A stretch of 36,736 nucleotides of DNA from Stagonosporopsis chrysanthemi (lineage: Eukaryota > Ascomycota > Dothideomycetes > Pleosporales > Didymellaceae). The notes beneath the pieces are model-generated. The model searched no databases and was not told the origin of the DNA. It saw only the letters and a list, made by a program, of their open reading frames with translations. Made by a program: the position numbers and the translations under genes. Every line of letters starts with the position of its first letter. Position 1 is the stretch's first letter. Shown in pieces: positions 10,930 through 21,335 of the stretch. The DNA lies in contig JAFISE010000247.1 in NCBI GenBank assembly GCA_022560025.1, forward strand, positions 1-36,736. Direction: 5' to 3'.

Positions 10930-11140
10930 TTAACTTTACCCTCCCCTTCTCTTCTCCTCCTAAAACAACCAGACCTAGCAAAGCGCAACAGGCAGGCTGC
11001 TGAACTGGCAGCGTGGGCTTCTTACAGAGACTGAGCGAGCCTATTGCAAAGTCAATTGGTGTTGCGCAGGGCGCAGGTTAGGGGGGGGGCAGGGACAATA
11101 GATGATTAGGGGGTACAAAGCCTTAATGTTCAGGCCTTGC
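10930..11140. other. Upstream region of the third helicase
   Basis: The helicase frame is closed by stops immediately upstream of 10,930. The interval contains a pyrimidine-rich stretch on the plus strand (about 10,935-10,962) and a run of nine G at about 11,080 within TTAGGGGGGGGG. No gene was seen. It presumably holds the minus-strand promoter. Confidence 0.5.
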
Positions 11141-11256
11141 GCGCTAGCTGATACGCTGGCGCTATATACCCTTCTAGGGCGATGATCAGGCCTGATTATG
11201 CCGCTAGCCAAGACGCTGGCGCTATACCCTTCTAGGGCGATAATTGGGCCCAATTA
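11141..11256. repeat. Two diverged tandem units, each carrying a palindrome
   Basis: Units of 58 and 56 bp (11,141-11,198 and 11,201-11,256) share CGCTAGC, ACGCTGGCGCTATA and CCCTTCTAGGGCGAT in the same order. Each ends in a palindrome at the same relative place but with different sequence: ATCAGGCCTGAT (11,185-11,196) and ATAATTGGGCCCAATTAT (11,240-11,257). The internal CCCTTCTAGGG is also nearly self-complementary. They lie about 300 bp upstream of the helicase start and directly before the AT-rich block. A regulatory or protein-binding role is only a guess. Confidence 0.8.
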
Positions 11257-11274
11257 TAGAGTGTCATAGCGGTT

Positions 11275-11683
11275 AGGCTTAATTAGTAACAAGCTAGACA
11301 TAGTACTAATAAAGTAATATATTAGCAGCTAATACCTCTTTAAGCTACGTAGTTATTACCTATACTATACTTGCTAAGGTATAAGCTAACTAATAGAAGT
11401 TATTCTAAGTAGTCTTACAGACAGCCTATATAGCTACTGCTTTTAGCTCTTCTAACTCTTTACTTTTTTTTACTATAGCTTTTTTTATATAATAAAGTTG
11501 CTTTAAAAAGTATTATACTTAGATTTAATATAAATTAGCACCTATTTAAAAGTTAGCCTAAAAACTAATAAGAAGAAAATAATAGTAATTAAACTAGATA
11601 ATACTTTTTATTTTAAAGTGTGTAATAAGTATACTTTAATAACAATACTTTATTAAAGGTATAAACTACTATATTCTCTTGTA
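11275..11683. other. RIP-mutated left flank of the hAT insertion
   Basis: Composition changes abruptly to AT- and TpA-rich at about 11,275. No open frame survives. It may be the 5' part of the copia element whose 3' part follows the hAT insertion at 17,714, but I could not recognise a 5' LTR or a conserved domain that proves this. Confidence 0.5.
11676..11683. repeat. 8-bp target-site duplication, left copy
   Basis: CTCTTGTA directly precedes the left terminal inverted repeat. The right copy is CTTTTATA. The two differences are C/T and G/A, as expected if RIP altered the right copy after insertion. An 8-bp duplication is the hAT superfamily hallmark. Confidence 0.75.
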
Positions 11684-11701
11684 TAGGCTAGTAAATAGGT
11701 A
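11684..11701. repeat. hAT left terminal inverted repeat
   Basis: The 18-base left end begins TAGGCTAGTAAATA and pairs with the reverse complement of 17,688-17,705 with one transition mismatch. The second element copy has TAGGCTAGCAAATAGG at 31,963. Confidence 0.85.
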
Positions 11702-11999
11702 AGCATTAGGTAGGGGTTAGAGTAGCACGTAACAGTACTTAACTCCTACCTAACCTCTACCTGCGCTAAGTTAATGCTAAGTAGGTAGAAGTTAGGTTGT
11801 TTTTACTTAGAGTAGAGGTTAGGTTAGAGTTGCTAAAAAATATACTAAAAATTAGCTTTACTAACTTTAACTATATATAGAAAAGATTTGCAGGATTCTA
11901 AATCTATTATTTTTTAAAAAAATAACTCTATTAGATATTAGAATTATAAAAAATTATTATTATAGCAAATTATTATATTATATAATTATTAGTTTAGAA

Positions 12000-14520
12000 A
12001 GAGTTTGTAATTACTTTCTATAGACATACTTAGAGAATTAAAGTTAGAATATAAATATATATACTAATTAGCTAAACAACGTTTTACTACTACTAAAAGT
12101 ACTAAGCTTATTATAGTATTAAAAAGCTAGCTTAGAATCTTTCTACTAAATAGTAACTTTTTTTATATATATAGCGTTTAGGTTAAGATCTAATAATATT
12201 AGTACTTATATTAAATTGTATTTGCAAATACACATACCTTTAAAATATCCTACTAAGAAAGCCTTACTTGCTTTTTAAATAGCTTTAATTGCAGAGTATT
12301 AGAAACAAGCATTGCTTATTACCTAGATATACTATGTAATTTTGCAAATAAGGTGTGCAAATAGCAGCTTATAAAAGAAAAGTTTGCTACCTTTCTAGTA
12401 GTAATAGATTTTATAAAAAGCAATAGCTATAGAGAATTAAAATAGTTCTGTAATAATAGCTTGTAATAACTTACTACTAGGCTTATAGCGCTAGAGCTTA
12501 TAAGTAAGTTTAGTAAATAAAAGCAATTTGTAGGCAGCTTTTATAGTAAAGAGCTTAGCTTTTAGCTTTTAAGTAACAGCCTGTATACTAGCTTTATTCT
12601 TAATATTCTTAAACTTTAGCAGCATAGTAGTAGTTATATAAAGTAATAGATAGGTTGTAGGTAGTAAGTAGATAGTAGATATAGGTAGACAAACAGATAT
12701 TTTGTAAATATTCTATAGTTATAGTAAGTTTATTAGGCCTTACAGCTCTATAGCTTAGTGCACAGCTATACTTATAATAATTAACTGTAATAATTATTTC
12801 TATATATACAACTAACTAAGCGCTTTTAAATAAGCTTATTTTAAGATAGATCTAACTTTAATTAAGTAAGTTCTTTAAATATACAGCTAGAGTTAATAAT
12901 TATTAGATAGTAAGGCAGGTAGAGCATAGCCTAGCTTAGAAAATCTGCAAGTAGAGATAGCTTTGTAGCTAACTTGCTAGCTGTTACTGTAATAGATAAC
13001 TGTAATAAACTACTATATTATTAAATATAAGACGTGCTTTTTAATAATACTATTTTCTAGTTAATCTAATATTTTGCAGCGTAGATATATAAACTGTAAG
13101 CGTAGTAGTTTTATAATTTAGGCGTATTTTTATTAACTTATAGTGTATAGGCTACCTAGCTTAAAAAAACAAAGCTATAAACTAGTAACTAGTTAGTAAC
13201 CTAACTACAATAACTACTATACTTGCATATAATTTTGTGTACTATTATTGTAGCTATAGACTCTATAAAAGACGTCTAACAGCTTTATATTAAGTAGAAA
13301 GATAAGCCTAAGCTACTTACTTTTACTAGTAGTTTATATATTCTAGATTGCTTTAAACTAGAAGAATAGAACAGTCTTATTAATATAATTATTACAGCTA
13401 CTTATTATATTGCTAAAGCTAATTGTAATAGAGCTTTACAACTTAAGAAGCTAAGGTTTGCTACGTCCTTAATTAGTGCAGCTAAGGTAGATCTAAGAAA
13501 GGCTGTCTTACTAATTTAATATTCTCTTTTAAGAGCTAGCTTAGTAATTCTACCTGCATAATCTAGCAGAGAACTAGAGCTTTACTTTGCAATAAAAAAG
13601 AGGCAGCTATTAGCAAGGCTTATAATACTAACTGTGCAGTAAAATATTAGCTTCTTAAAAAACTAAAGACAGTAGCAACTTATATAGCTAGCACTGCTAA
13701 ACAAAAGACTAAGATCTAGTAATAAGCTAAAGAAGATCTTAACTAGACCTACTATAATATCTACAAGAGTAGTTAGTTATTACGTCTTGTTATTATATCT
13801 TTATTCTAACTAAATATAGCAGAATAGCTTAAAGATAAGCTTAGTGCTACTTATAAAAAATAAAATACTATTAATTATAAGATTAACATATATAACTATT
13901 TAATATCTATCTCTAAGGTTAATACTACTGTTAAGAAGAAAGAAGAGTTAAGTACTAGCTAGGTAGCTAAACGCCTGTTTAGTGCTAGTAGTGCCCTTAA
14001 AATTATCTTCTAAAAAGAGTATTAAAAAAGTCTTAAGAAGCTAAAAACTAATACCTTTAACTCTAATACTAAGAAAAAAGAGTAAGTTAAGTTTTATAAC
14101 AAGCTTTTACTAAAGAGTCTAGCTATATACCTAGATAATAAGTAAGAGTAAGTTATTATATCTAATTATTATATACATTTACTAATAGTACTAGGCAGCA
14201 TAAGCTTAATAATTACCTAGCTAATCTAAGCAATAGCAGCCTTCTTTTAACTGCAGACAACTTTTATATTAAGGGTAATAATAGTAATAAGTACAAGAAA
14301 GAACTTAAAGATAATAGTGTTAAGCTAGAGGTGTACTTTGCAGCTATGCTAAATAAGTATAAGATAGATAAGCAGTATTAGCAAGCTCTTATAGAAGAGG
14401 AGAAAACTAATTTTAAAAGTTTTAGCAATTTAGAAGACTTAGCTAGTAATAAAGAAGATAAGAGTAATAATAGTAATAATAACAAGTAGATATAAGCTGT
14501 CTAGTGCGCTAGCTCCTTAG
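12000..14520. pseudogene. Two decayed coding-like tracts of unknown function in the hAT left half
   Basis: On the minus strand (about 12,250-12,620) one frame reads as a Lys/Leu/Tyr-rich protein with scattered TAA/TAG only at positions reachable from Gln. On the plus strand (about 13,600-14,520) another frame gives stretches such as LKTVATYIASTAKQKTKI, INIYNYLISISKVN and VAKRLFSASSALKIIF with stops of the same kind. Both tracts are colinear in the second copy (+20,279), so they belong to the element and not to a later insertion. I do not recognise either protein. Exact starts and ends cannot be set. Confidence 0.4.
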
Positions 14521-15329
14521 TAGATTATTATAACTAATTAAAACAGCTTAGACTTTAACAATTTCTTTTAAACTTTAATTATACTTAACTTGTTATAGGA
14601 ATAATATCTAGAGATTGTTAAAGTAAAGATGCTAAGAATATTAGACACGTTATCTATAGATTTTCTTTTAGCAATATTCTCTAAACCTGTCTATACTGTT
14701 TTTTTTTTCTACTAAAATATTATATTGTAATTAATTATTACGTTTAATTCTTATAGCTATGCCCTTACTTCTAGCTAGCAATAGAGCTAATAGAGTATCT
14801 AGTATACTACAAGATCTTAAGGGCCTTAAAATAATTACACTCTAGACTATAAAAGGTAGAACCTAGTAATTAGTTTACTTACTAAAGCAACTACAGCGCA
14901 GTCTCTAAAAAAGTAAAAAAAGCAAGGTAATACTAATTATATAAGACAGATAGTAGAGTACTACAGCTTAGGCTAGAGATCTTGTTGTGCTATATCTACA
15001 ATAAGGTTCTACCTCTTATACTAGATATGTCTAGACTTAATTTAGAAAGGCTGCTTATACTTTTACTAGCTATTTATATTTATATTGCCTTAACTATAGG
15101 TATATATTATAATACTTAATAGTAAAAAGTATTAGAACTAAGTATATACTAAATTACCTAAGGTCTTAAACTTATTTACAAATTAGAACGCTTTTATATA
15201 GCTAGCTATCTACTACACTATAATAATAATAATCTTAGCAGGCTACTATTTTATATCTAGTATACTTAATACTTGCTTTTAAAAAAGAAATTATACAGCT
15301 TGTTATTAATAACAATTAGTTATTCTAAA

Positions 15330-17130
15330 TAGTTAAGCAGCTATTATTTTAACAGTTTATACGCTTCTTTTAGCCTAAAGCTGTGTTAACTAGCTGTTAT
15401 AAATTTAGCACGTTATTTAAGTATTAATTTAAAGACGCTAAGGCAGCACAACTCTAGGACCTTAGTAAATATATAAAGCTATCTATTGCACTTAACGCCT
15501 AGACTTCTAGTAATTACCTAAGCTTCCTAGCAATTAAAAGATACTATATTAATAACAAGTAGAAGCTTTAAAAAGTGCTACTAGATTTTATCCCTATACA
15601 AAGAAGGCATACTAGAACGTCTATAGCTAAGAAAGTTATGCAAGTCTTTTAAAGTACAAGTACTATAAAAAGGTTGCTTAGTATTATATACAATAATATA
15701 AGTAATAATAGTACTTTATTATAGTTAGTTAAAGCTTTTCTAGCTAAAGAAAGTTATATATAGAGCTTTAGAGAAAATACTATCTCTTGCCTTGCATATA
15801 TAATTAATCTTATTGTTTAGGATATTATATTCTATCTAAAGCTGTTAACTTCTCTAGAAATAAAACAAAGAGAAATATTACAATCTTGCTACGTTTAAAA
15901 TATTTAAATAGATATATTAGTCTCTAATTCTTTATATAAGGTAAACTTTCTTTTATTATAGATATTTATTATATACTTATAAAGACACAGCTGCAGGCTA
16001 TTATTATTGTAATTAATCTATTACTTTAATAATTTAAGAGGTTTTTAGCAACCTAGCAGAACCTACTAGCAAGTAAACGCCTGTTAGTTATTTAGGACGT
16101 AAAAACAAGGTAGAATTTTACGTATAATATATATAAATGTGTAGTTAAGCTTTAGCTATATATTAATAAATAGCTTAAGCAAGAAATCTAGCTAAAAGGT
16201 ATAAGTTTTAAAGCTAATTAAGATACTACTAAGGCAGATTTTAAAGACTTTAAGAAACTTTACTTTAGAGTATCTAAGTAGCACTATCTTTAGGCAATTA
16301 CACATATACTAAAGAACTTTAAAGTAGCAACAAGCTATTTAAGTAAGAACTACAAGCCTTATATTCTATATATCTAGCTTATATATAGACGCCTTTTTAA
16401 TTTCTTAGAAGATATAACTAGCAAGCTTAGAGAAGATACTAACAGCATTAACAGTAACAAGTAGCTAGACGTTATTTAAGCTGTAGCAGATAAAGGTTGT
16501 GCAAAGTTGTTAAAATACTATATAAAAACAAGTAGAGATTAAAGTTTTTTTTTTAATTATGCAACAATTCTAGACCTTATATAAAAGCTAACTACTTATA
16601 AAGTACTATTATTATAGTTTGCTATTACAGCTACATACTAATAAGATCTAAGATAAGTTATAAGAAGTTTATTAGAAGTATACTTACTATTAAGAATTTT
16701 TAGACTATCTAGACTGCTATAATAGTACTAAGACTAAGAGTAATAGCCTAGTCTCTAATACTATCTTAAAGCAATTGTTAAAAGGTAAATAGTTTTATAA
16801 GCTAGCTATACTAATTTAATTATAGTTAGTAAGCTTTTCTATATATAGTTAAAGTTTAACTTTTAATATAGATAAAAATATAGGCCTAACTAGATTTAAA
16901 GAAGAGTCTTATCTAAGTATACTCTGCATTCTATTAGGCAATAGCTTTAATATCTTAGAGTAGTAGAAGTTAAACAAAGCTTCTTATTCTTATCTTACAC
17001 AAGTTGCAAAAGATATTCTAGTAGTACCTATCTTACAAGTAAGAGTAAAGCAAGTATTTAATACTACTAGAGACGTGCTTAGAGATTAGAGGCACAGACT
17101 TTCTACCTAAGCTATCTAAAAGATTATAAT
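15330..17130 (+). pseudogene. RIP-mutated hAT transposase (copy 1)
   Basis: In one plus-strand frame several hAT landmarks follow in the usual order: an LSIAL...TSSNYLSFLAI block (about 15,478-15,535), LLDFIPIQRRHTRTSIA (about 15,580), an NISNNSTLL block near 15,700, DVKTR...NFTYN (16,095-16,122) and the C-terminal dimerisation region with YSYLTQVAKDILVVP then VKQVF (16,985-17,060). The catalytic-domain blocks and the dimerisation helix identify the superfamily. Stops are frequent and sit where Gln or Trp codons are expected. The N-terminal BED-type zinc finger was not located, so the start is approximate. In an active element this protein cuts and pastes DNA between the terminal repeats. Confidence 0.85.
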
Positions 17131-17687
17131 CTTAAAGAATTTAATATTCTTAGAAGCTATAGTAGAAGATAACACTTTACTCTATAATAAAGTAGATAAT
17201 CTTCTTAAGTTGCCTGCCTGTGTTAAGCTAGTAGGTAAGATTAGAATTAATATTAAGAGCAAAACAGATAAAGATATTAAAGAGGTTAGCCTATCTACTC
17301 TCTTACAAAGAGAACAGCAGCTATAGAAAAGAGTAAAGCCTACACAATATAGAGAGTAGCTATTATTAATAACTATAATAACTAGTTATTTAACACATAG
17401 AAAATCTAAACTAAAATTACTAAACTTAATAATAAAATTGTGCAACTATTCTAAATTAAGAAATAAAGTTAAGCTACTATACTATATTTATATTAGCATA
17501 GATATAACTCTGCTAGGTACCTTAAACCTAACCTTAACCTAAGTCTGTGCAACCTAACTTCTACCTCTACCTATGCTAGAGGTACTCCTACTTAACCTCT
17601 ACCCCTAGCCTGTGCAACCTCTACTTTACTACTACCTTTAAGTCTGTGCAACCTTGACTCTACTTCTACCTACTACTAAGTACCTTG

Positions 17688-17705
17688 TACTTATTTACTA
17701 GCCTA
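17688..17705. repeat. hAT right terminal inverted repeat
   Basis: The right end closes with ATTTACTAGCCTA, the inverse of the left end. The preceding 150 bp contain several GTGCAACCT and CTCTACCT motifs. Confidence 0.85.
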
Positions 17706-17713
17706 CTTTTATA
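17706..17713. repeat. 8-bp target-site duplication, right copy
   Basis: CTTTTATA follows the right inverted repeat and matches the left copy at six of eight bases. Both mismatches are transitions of the RIP type. Confidence 0.7.
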
Positions 17714-20536
17714 CAAAGGCCTAAATTAAACAAAGATAGATAACTTAATAGGCTACTATAAGAGCGCTAAAAGAGATAGTTATTAGTATAGTAACTAAAA
17801 AACAAGCTTAGCAACAGTTAGTAGTAATTAAATAGAGTTGTTTAAAGTACTTATAGTAAGAATTAGTGTCTGTTAGAAAATAAAAATAGGTAGAACATAT
17901 ATTATTTACTTAAGAAGTATACTATAAGCAATTTAACCTAATTAGAAAGTAAATTAAATATATTTCTATAGTTACTATAACTTTAGTAAAAGCTACTCTA
18001 TTATAATACAAGCTCTTATAATAGCTATAAGCCTAGTAATTATTTAATTTGCTTAGTTATTATTACTAAAGAGCTTGCCTAGAATAGAAAAGTGTAAGGT
18101 AGCTAATATAGCTTATACAGAAAAACCTGTCACAAGCTTAGCTAGTTAGCTTAAGCTTGATTAGATAGCTTACCTATAAAGTGCTTGTTTGCTTAGCTTA
18201 CTACTAAGAAGCTCTAAGCTTCTTACTTAAGTACTTACGTGCGCAGCTTAGCTACAAACACGTAACTACTAAATATTTCCTTTGTATATAATAACATCTC
18301 GTCTAATCTATAGTAAAGGTACTGATTAATTAATTTAATTACTAGAGTAGAGTCCTACAAGCTTAATAACAAAACCTAAATAGAAGTTAATAATAGTAAA
18401 AAAAGACTAGAGTTCTAAGACAAATAAAAGTTAGATATATTCTATACTTTACTAAAGTTTAAACCTTTATAGTATAAGAATTCTCTTATAATTTTGCAGA
18501 ATTAGAAATAATCTACTTATAAAGAAGAGAGTAATATAAGAACAAGCCTAGTTCTTTAAGCTTACTTTTTACTACTTAACAACTACTTAACTTAGATTTG
18601 TCTTCTAACTACTCTTTAGTATAGTCTTCTCTAAGCTCTTAGGTATAAGAAAAAAAGCCTCTACAGAGTTTAGATAGATAGTTTTAAAGTATTATTTTGT
18701 ACAAGACCTATAGAAATAGAGATCTAGTCTTATAGGTTATTCTAGTACTTCTATATACCTTATAGTAGATATCTATACAATTTAGACTCTTTTAGCATTC
18801 TATATTGTTATATAGTTGCTTATTAATAAGTATCTTATAGTTGTAGTATATAGTATAGTAAGAATATAAACTCTTACAGTTTATATTTAACCTAACTAAT
18901 AATCTAAGTTATTAGATCTTAACCTTAACCTTTAAGCTAGATAGTCTACTTTATACTACTTATTATTACTTTTACTTTTAAAACAAACAAATAGTATCTA
19001 TACTTTTTACTATAACCTTTTTTTAGCTTTCTATTACTATATTTATCTCTAAGAACTAATTAAATAAGTACTTATAAGCTTTACTTAAAGTATAACTTTA
19101 ACAGCTTACTATAAAGGCTAAGAGTCTGCTATACTGCTTTTGCTTAGTAGTAAACAGTCTACTGTCTACTAATTAAACCTGTACTTAATCTCTAGATATT
19201 ATACTACTTGTTACCTTAATATCTTACTTTTTTCTGTACTCTTAGATTATAGGTTCTAATAGTTGTAGCTATAGCTTCTAAGAATAAAGATATCTACTAT
19301 TAATTTAATTAATAGCTACAAGCTATATATAATATATAATTTCTAAAAGAGCTAAAATAGTTCTTTAGTATATATATAACCTAAGATTAAAGCTAGAAGA
19401 AGATCTAGCTAATATAAAATAGTTTTATTAATAAAGTAGTAGTAAAATACAGTATTGCTTATATAGGTAAATATCTAGCTATGCTATTAATAGATAGAAA
19501 TATTAGCCTAAGTAAAAAGAAGCTAGATAAATAGTAAACAAAGCTATATTAAGAGTTAGTTAGCTTACTAGCTTATATTATAATATATACCTAACTTAAT
19601 ATTATATAAGCTTACTTAGAATTATTATAATATCTATAGAACCTAAGTTAAAAGTATATTAGTATAGTATACTATGCCTAGAAGTACTTAATTAGCTAGA
19701 AGTATTTAGTAATTAGTACTTACAGAGATTAAAGCAGCTATATAATATGCATAGGCTTAACTCTAAAAGGTGCTAAAGTAAAGCCTTTGTTTTACAGTAC
19801 TTTTAATACTACTTTTACTAATAACCTACTAATATAGTATAGCTTTTAGAGATATCTTTTTATACTGTATAGTATACCTATTAACTAGAAGGTAATACTC
19901 TAATATTCTGTTACAAAATTAACTATTAAGGTAGAGCTACTAGCTTTGCTAACAGCAGCTAGCAAGCTATAGGCATAGAACTAACTATTTAAGTATATTA
20001 AGCTTAACCTAGAGATAGTACTAACTATCTACTATAACAACCTATAGACTATAAGAGTTGTTACTAAGTATAAAGACAAGCTGTTTATATATTTATACTA
20101 TATAGACGTCTACTAATATTAGCTAAGGCAAGAAGTAGTAGCTAGATAAGTATTAGTATAATAGAAGCCTACTAATCTTATACTAGCTAATAGACTAACT
20201 AAGATTCTTATACACTAGAGGCACGCTGAGTTTGTTTAACAGCTTAGATTAAGAGACGTTAAAGACTGCCTGTTAGAGGCAGAAGCTAAGGATAGTTCTA
20301 AGCTAGCAAGCTTAACTTACTAGTACTAGGATAATATAAGTATAATACAGAACATTAATTAAATAGGAAGATTAGCAAAGAAGATTAGCTTTAGTTAACA
20401 CTACAGCTAAAGGGGTGTGTAACTACGTAGCATAGATTATATAATATTCTATTGTAGCAGGCACTGCCTAGTGTAGGCAAGTGCACTTACCTCTGAGCTA
20501 AGGGCTCCTGTAGACGAACATCATAACATCACAACA
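17714..20536 (+). mobile_element. Ty1/copia retrotransposon, 3' part, RIP-mutated (element 1)
   Basis: Near the 3' end a plus-strand frame shows the copia RNase H region: a decayed strand-one block FNTTFTNN (about 19,810), YSVTKLTIKVELLALLTAAS (about 19,905-19,965), TIYYNN...TIRVVTKYKDKL (about 20,025-20,085) and a C-terminal LANRLTKIL (about 20,190). About 200 bp further on, a purine-rich tract AAAGGGG directly precedes TGTGTAAC, the expected polypurine tract/3' LTR junction. The upstream part (17,714-19,700) is presumably integrase and reverse transcriptase, but is too mutated for me to place motifs. The hAT element probably split this copia element, with the 5' part left of 11,676. No 5' LTR was found. 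Confidence 0.75.
20416..20536 (+). repeat. Probable 3' LTR of copia element 1
   Basis: Starts TGTGTAAC right after the polypurine tract and could end at ACAACA, giving TG...CA ends and about 121 bp. TpA-rich mutation stops within the first 40 bases of this interval. With no second LTR in the window, the right boundary is uncertain. Confidence 0.45.
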
Positions 20537-20820
20537 CGAGAACAGATAGCAATACAAGCGTTGACCCGCAGCACCTACTTGAAACTGCTTATGTAGTTAC
20601 AAGTATCCTTTCGAATGAACAGCCACTTGTGCCAGTCGTCGGCTCGATGGAGGACGACGGTCACTCGGGTGACTGCAGGGTCTGTTTCTGTAGTCATTGT
20701 CGATGATGTATCGGTGGGTCAGCGGCTCCGTACTGTATGATCAATCATTGATCTCGATCGTAGGTGCCAATCAGTCGTTGTGAGTGAGCGAGCTTTTTAG
20801 TCGCAATCCGGGCTCATAAC
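20537..20820. other. Gene-free spacer at the RIP boundary
   Basis: Composition is normal here, unlike the block to the left. I see no open frame or repeat of note apart from a short GATCAATCATTGATC imperfect palindrome near 20,740. It separates the copia end from the solo LTR. Confidence 0.5.
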
Positions 20821-21004
20821 TGTTGCGGTGAATGCAATTTCCTGTATTCTGCTATTCTCTTGTTGTTGTGTTGTTCTCCACGAAGCAGCAGTCGGATCTA
20901 TTTACATGACGTGTCTGTAATGCAGCTGAGGCAAGAGATGCTCAATAAGATGAGGAAGCAACACCAGACCACCAACACGTGATCTGCTTCTCATAACCGT
21001 CACA
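20821..21004 (-). repeat. Solo LTR of the copia element 2 family
   Basis: TGTTGCGG...CGTCACA matches 30,332-30,522 along its whole length in the same orientation, with a few small indels and transitions. At 30,332-30,522 the match is the 3' LTR of a minus-strand copia element, so this is a lone LTR of that family, also minus. It keeps C and G where the other copy has T and A. Flanking pentamers (ATAAC and TGTAT) do not match, so no target duplication is evident. Confidence 0.75.
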
Positions 21005-21023
21005 TGTATCGTGATAGCTGTGC

Positions 21024-21055
21024 CTTATTCTCACTTCGTGCCCCTAATCAAGGAA
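21024..21055. repeat. 32-bp direct repeat upstream of the amidase, copy 1
   Basis: CTTATTCTCACTT followed by CCCTAATCA(A/G)GGAA is repeated at 21,101-21,132 with a few mismatches and the same length. The start-to-start distance is 77 bp. Both copies lie 200-310 bp upstream of the amidase start, a plausible place for regulator-binding sites. The assignment is by position only. Confidence 0.65.
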
Positions 21056-21100
21056 CTACATAGCAGCAGTATTGCAGCAGATAAGCAAGACGGGCCGTAT

Positions 21101-21132
21101 CTTATTCTCACTTTATTGCCCTAATCAGGGAA
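21101..21132. repeat. 32-bp direct repeat upstream of the amidase, copy 2
   Basis: Second copy of the element at 21,024-21,055. Between the copies is a CAGCAG-containing spacer. A CCCCTACCTTACTCGGGG imperfect inverted repeat follows at about 21,189. Confidence 0.6.
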
Positions 21133-21230
21133 GTGTAAGTCGCCGGTAGCGCGCTAGATGAGCGAGCCGAGGCACACGATAACGGTAGCCCCTACCTTAC
21201 TCGGGGTGATAGACAGCAGGAGACACTGCA

Positions 21231-21237
21231 TAAATAC
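21231..21237 (+). promoter_or_regulatory. TATA-like box of the amidase gene
   Basis: ATAAATA lies 105 bases upstream of the ATG at 21,336. A pyrimidine-rich stretch (about 21,288-21,330) sits between it and that ATG, a common arrangement at fungal transcription starts. This spacing is one reason to prefer the start at 21,336 over the ATG at 21,246, which is only 9 bases past the box. Confidence 0.45.
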
Positions 21238-21335
21238 GTGCGTGCATGGTAAACAATGGTAACACTCGTAACACCGACCTACTGCAGCAGTCTCTACTAT
21301 CCTCGCTGTTTTCTTCGCTTCAATCCAACGAAAGC

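Larger units (their letters stand above)
11684..17705 (+). mobile_element. hAT DNA transposon, complete but RIP-mutated (copy 1)
   Basis: The element is bounded by inverted repeats: TAGGCTAGTAAATAGGTA at the left end, and at the right end its reverse complement with one G/A difference over 18 bases. Eight-bp target duplications flank it. Length is 6,022 bp. The right half carries a decayed plus-strand hAT transposase. The left half has further coding-like tracts on both strands that I cannot assign. Subterminal regions at both ends carry repeated CCTAACCTCTACC-like and TTAGGTAG-like motifs (11,700-11,830 and 17,520-17,660), typical of transposase-binding subterminal repeats. The whole element is TpA-rich and every frame has many stops, so it is non-autonomous now. 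Its second copy starts at 31,963. Confidence 0.9.

Noticed and set aside
11141..11256. A short CRISPR-like array
   Set aside because: Only two imperfect, nearly contiguous units exist, without unique spacers, in fungal DNA.
21246..21335. ATG at 21,246 as the amidase start
   Set aside because: It is 9 bases past the TATA-like box, has T at -3, and adds 30 residues beyond the usual family N-terminus; kept only as an alternative.
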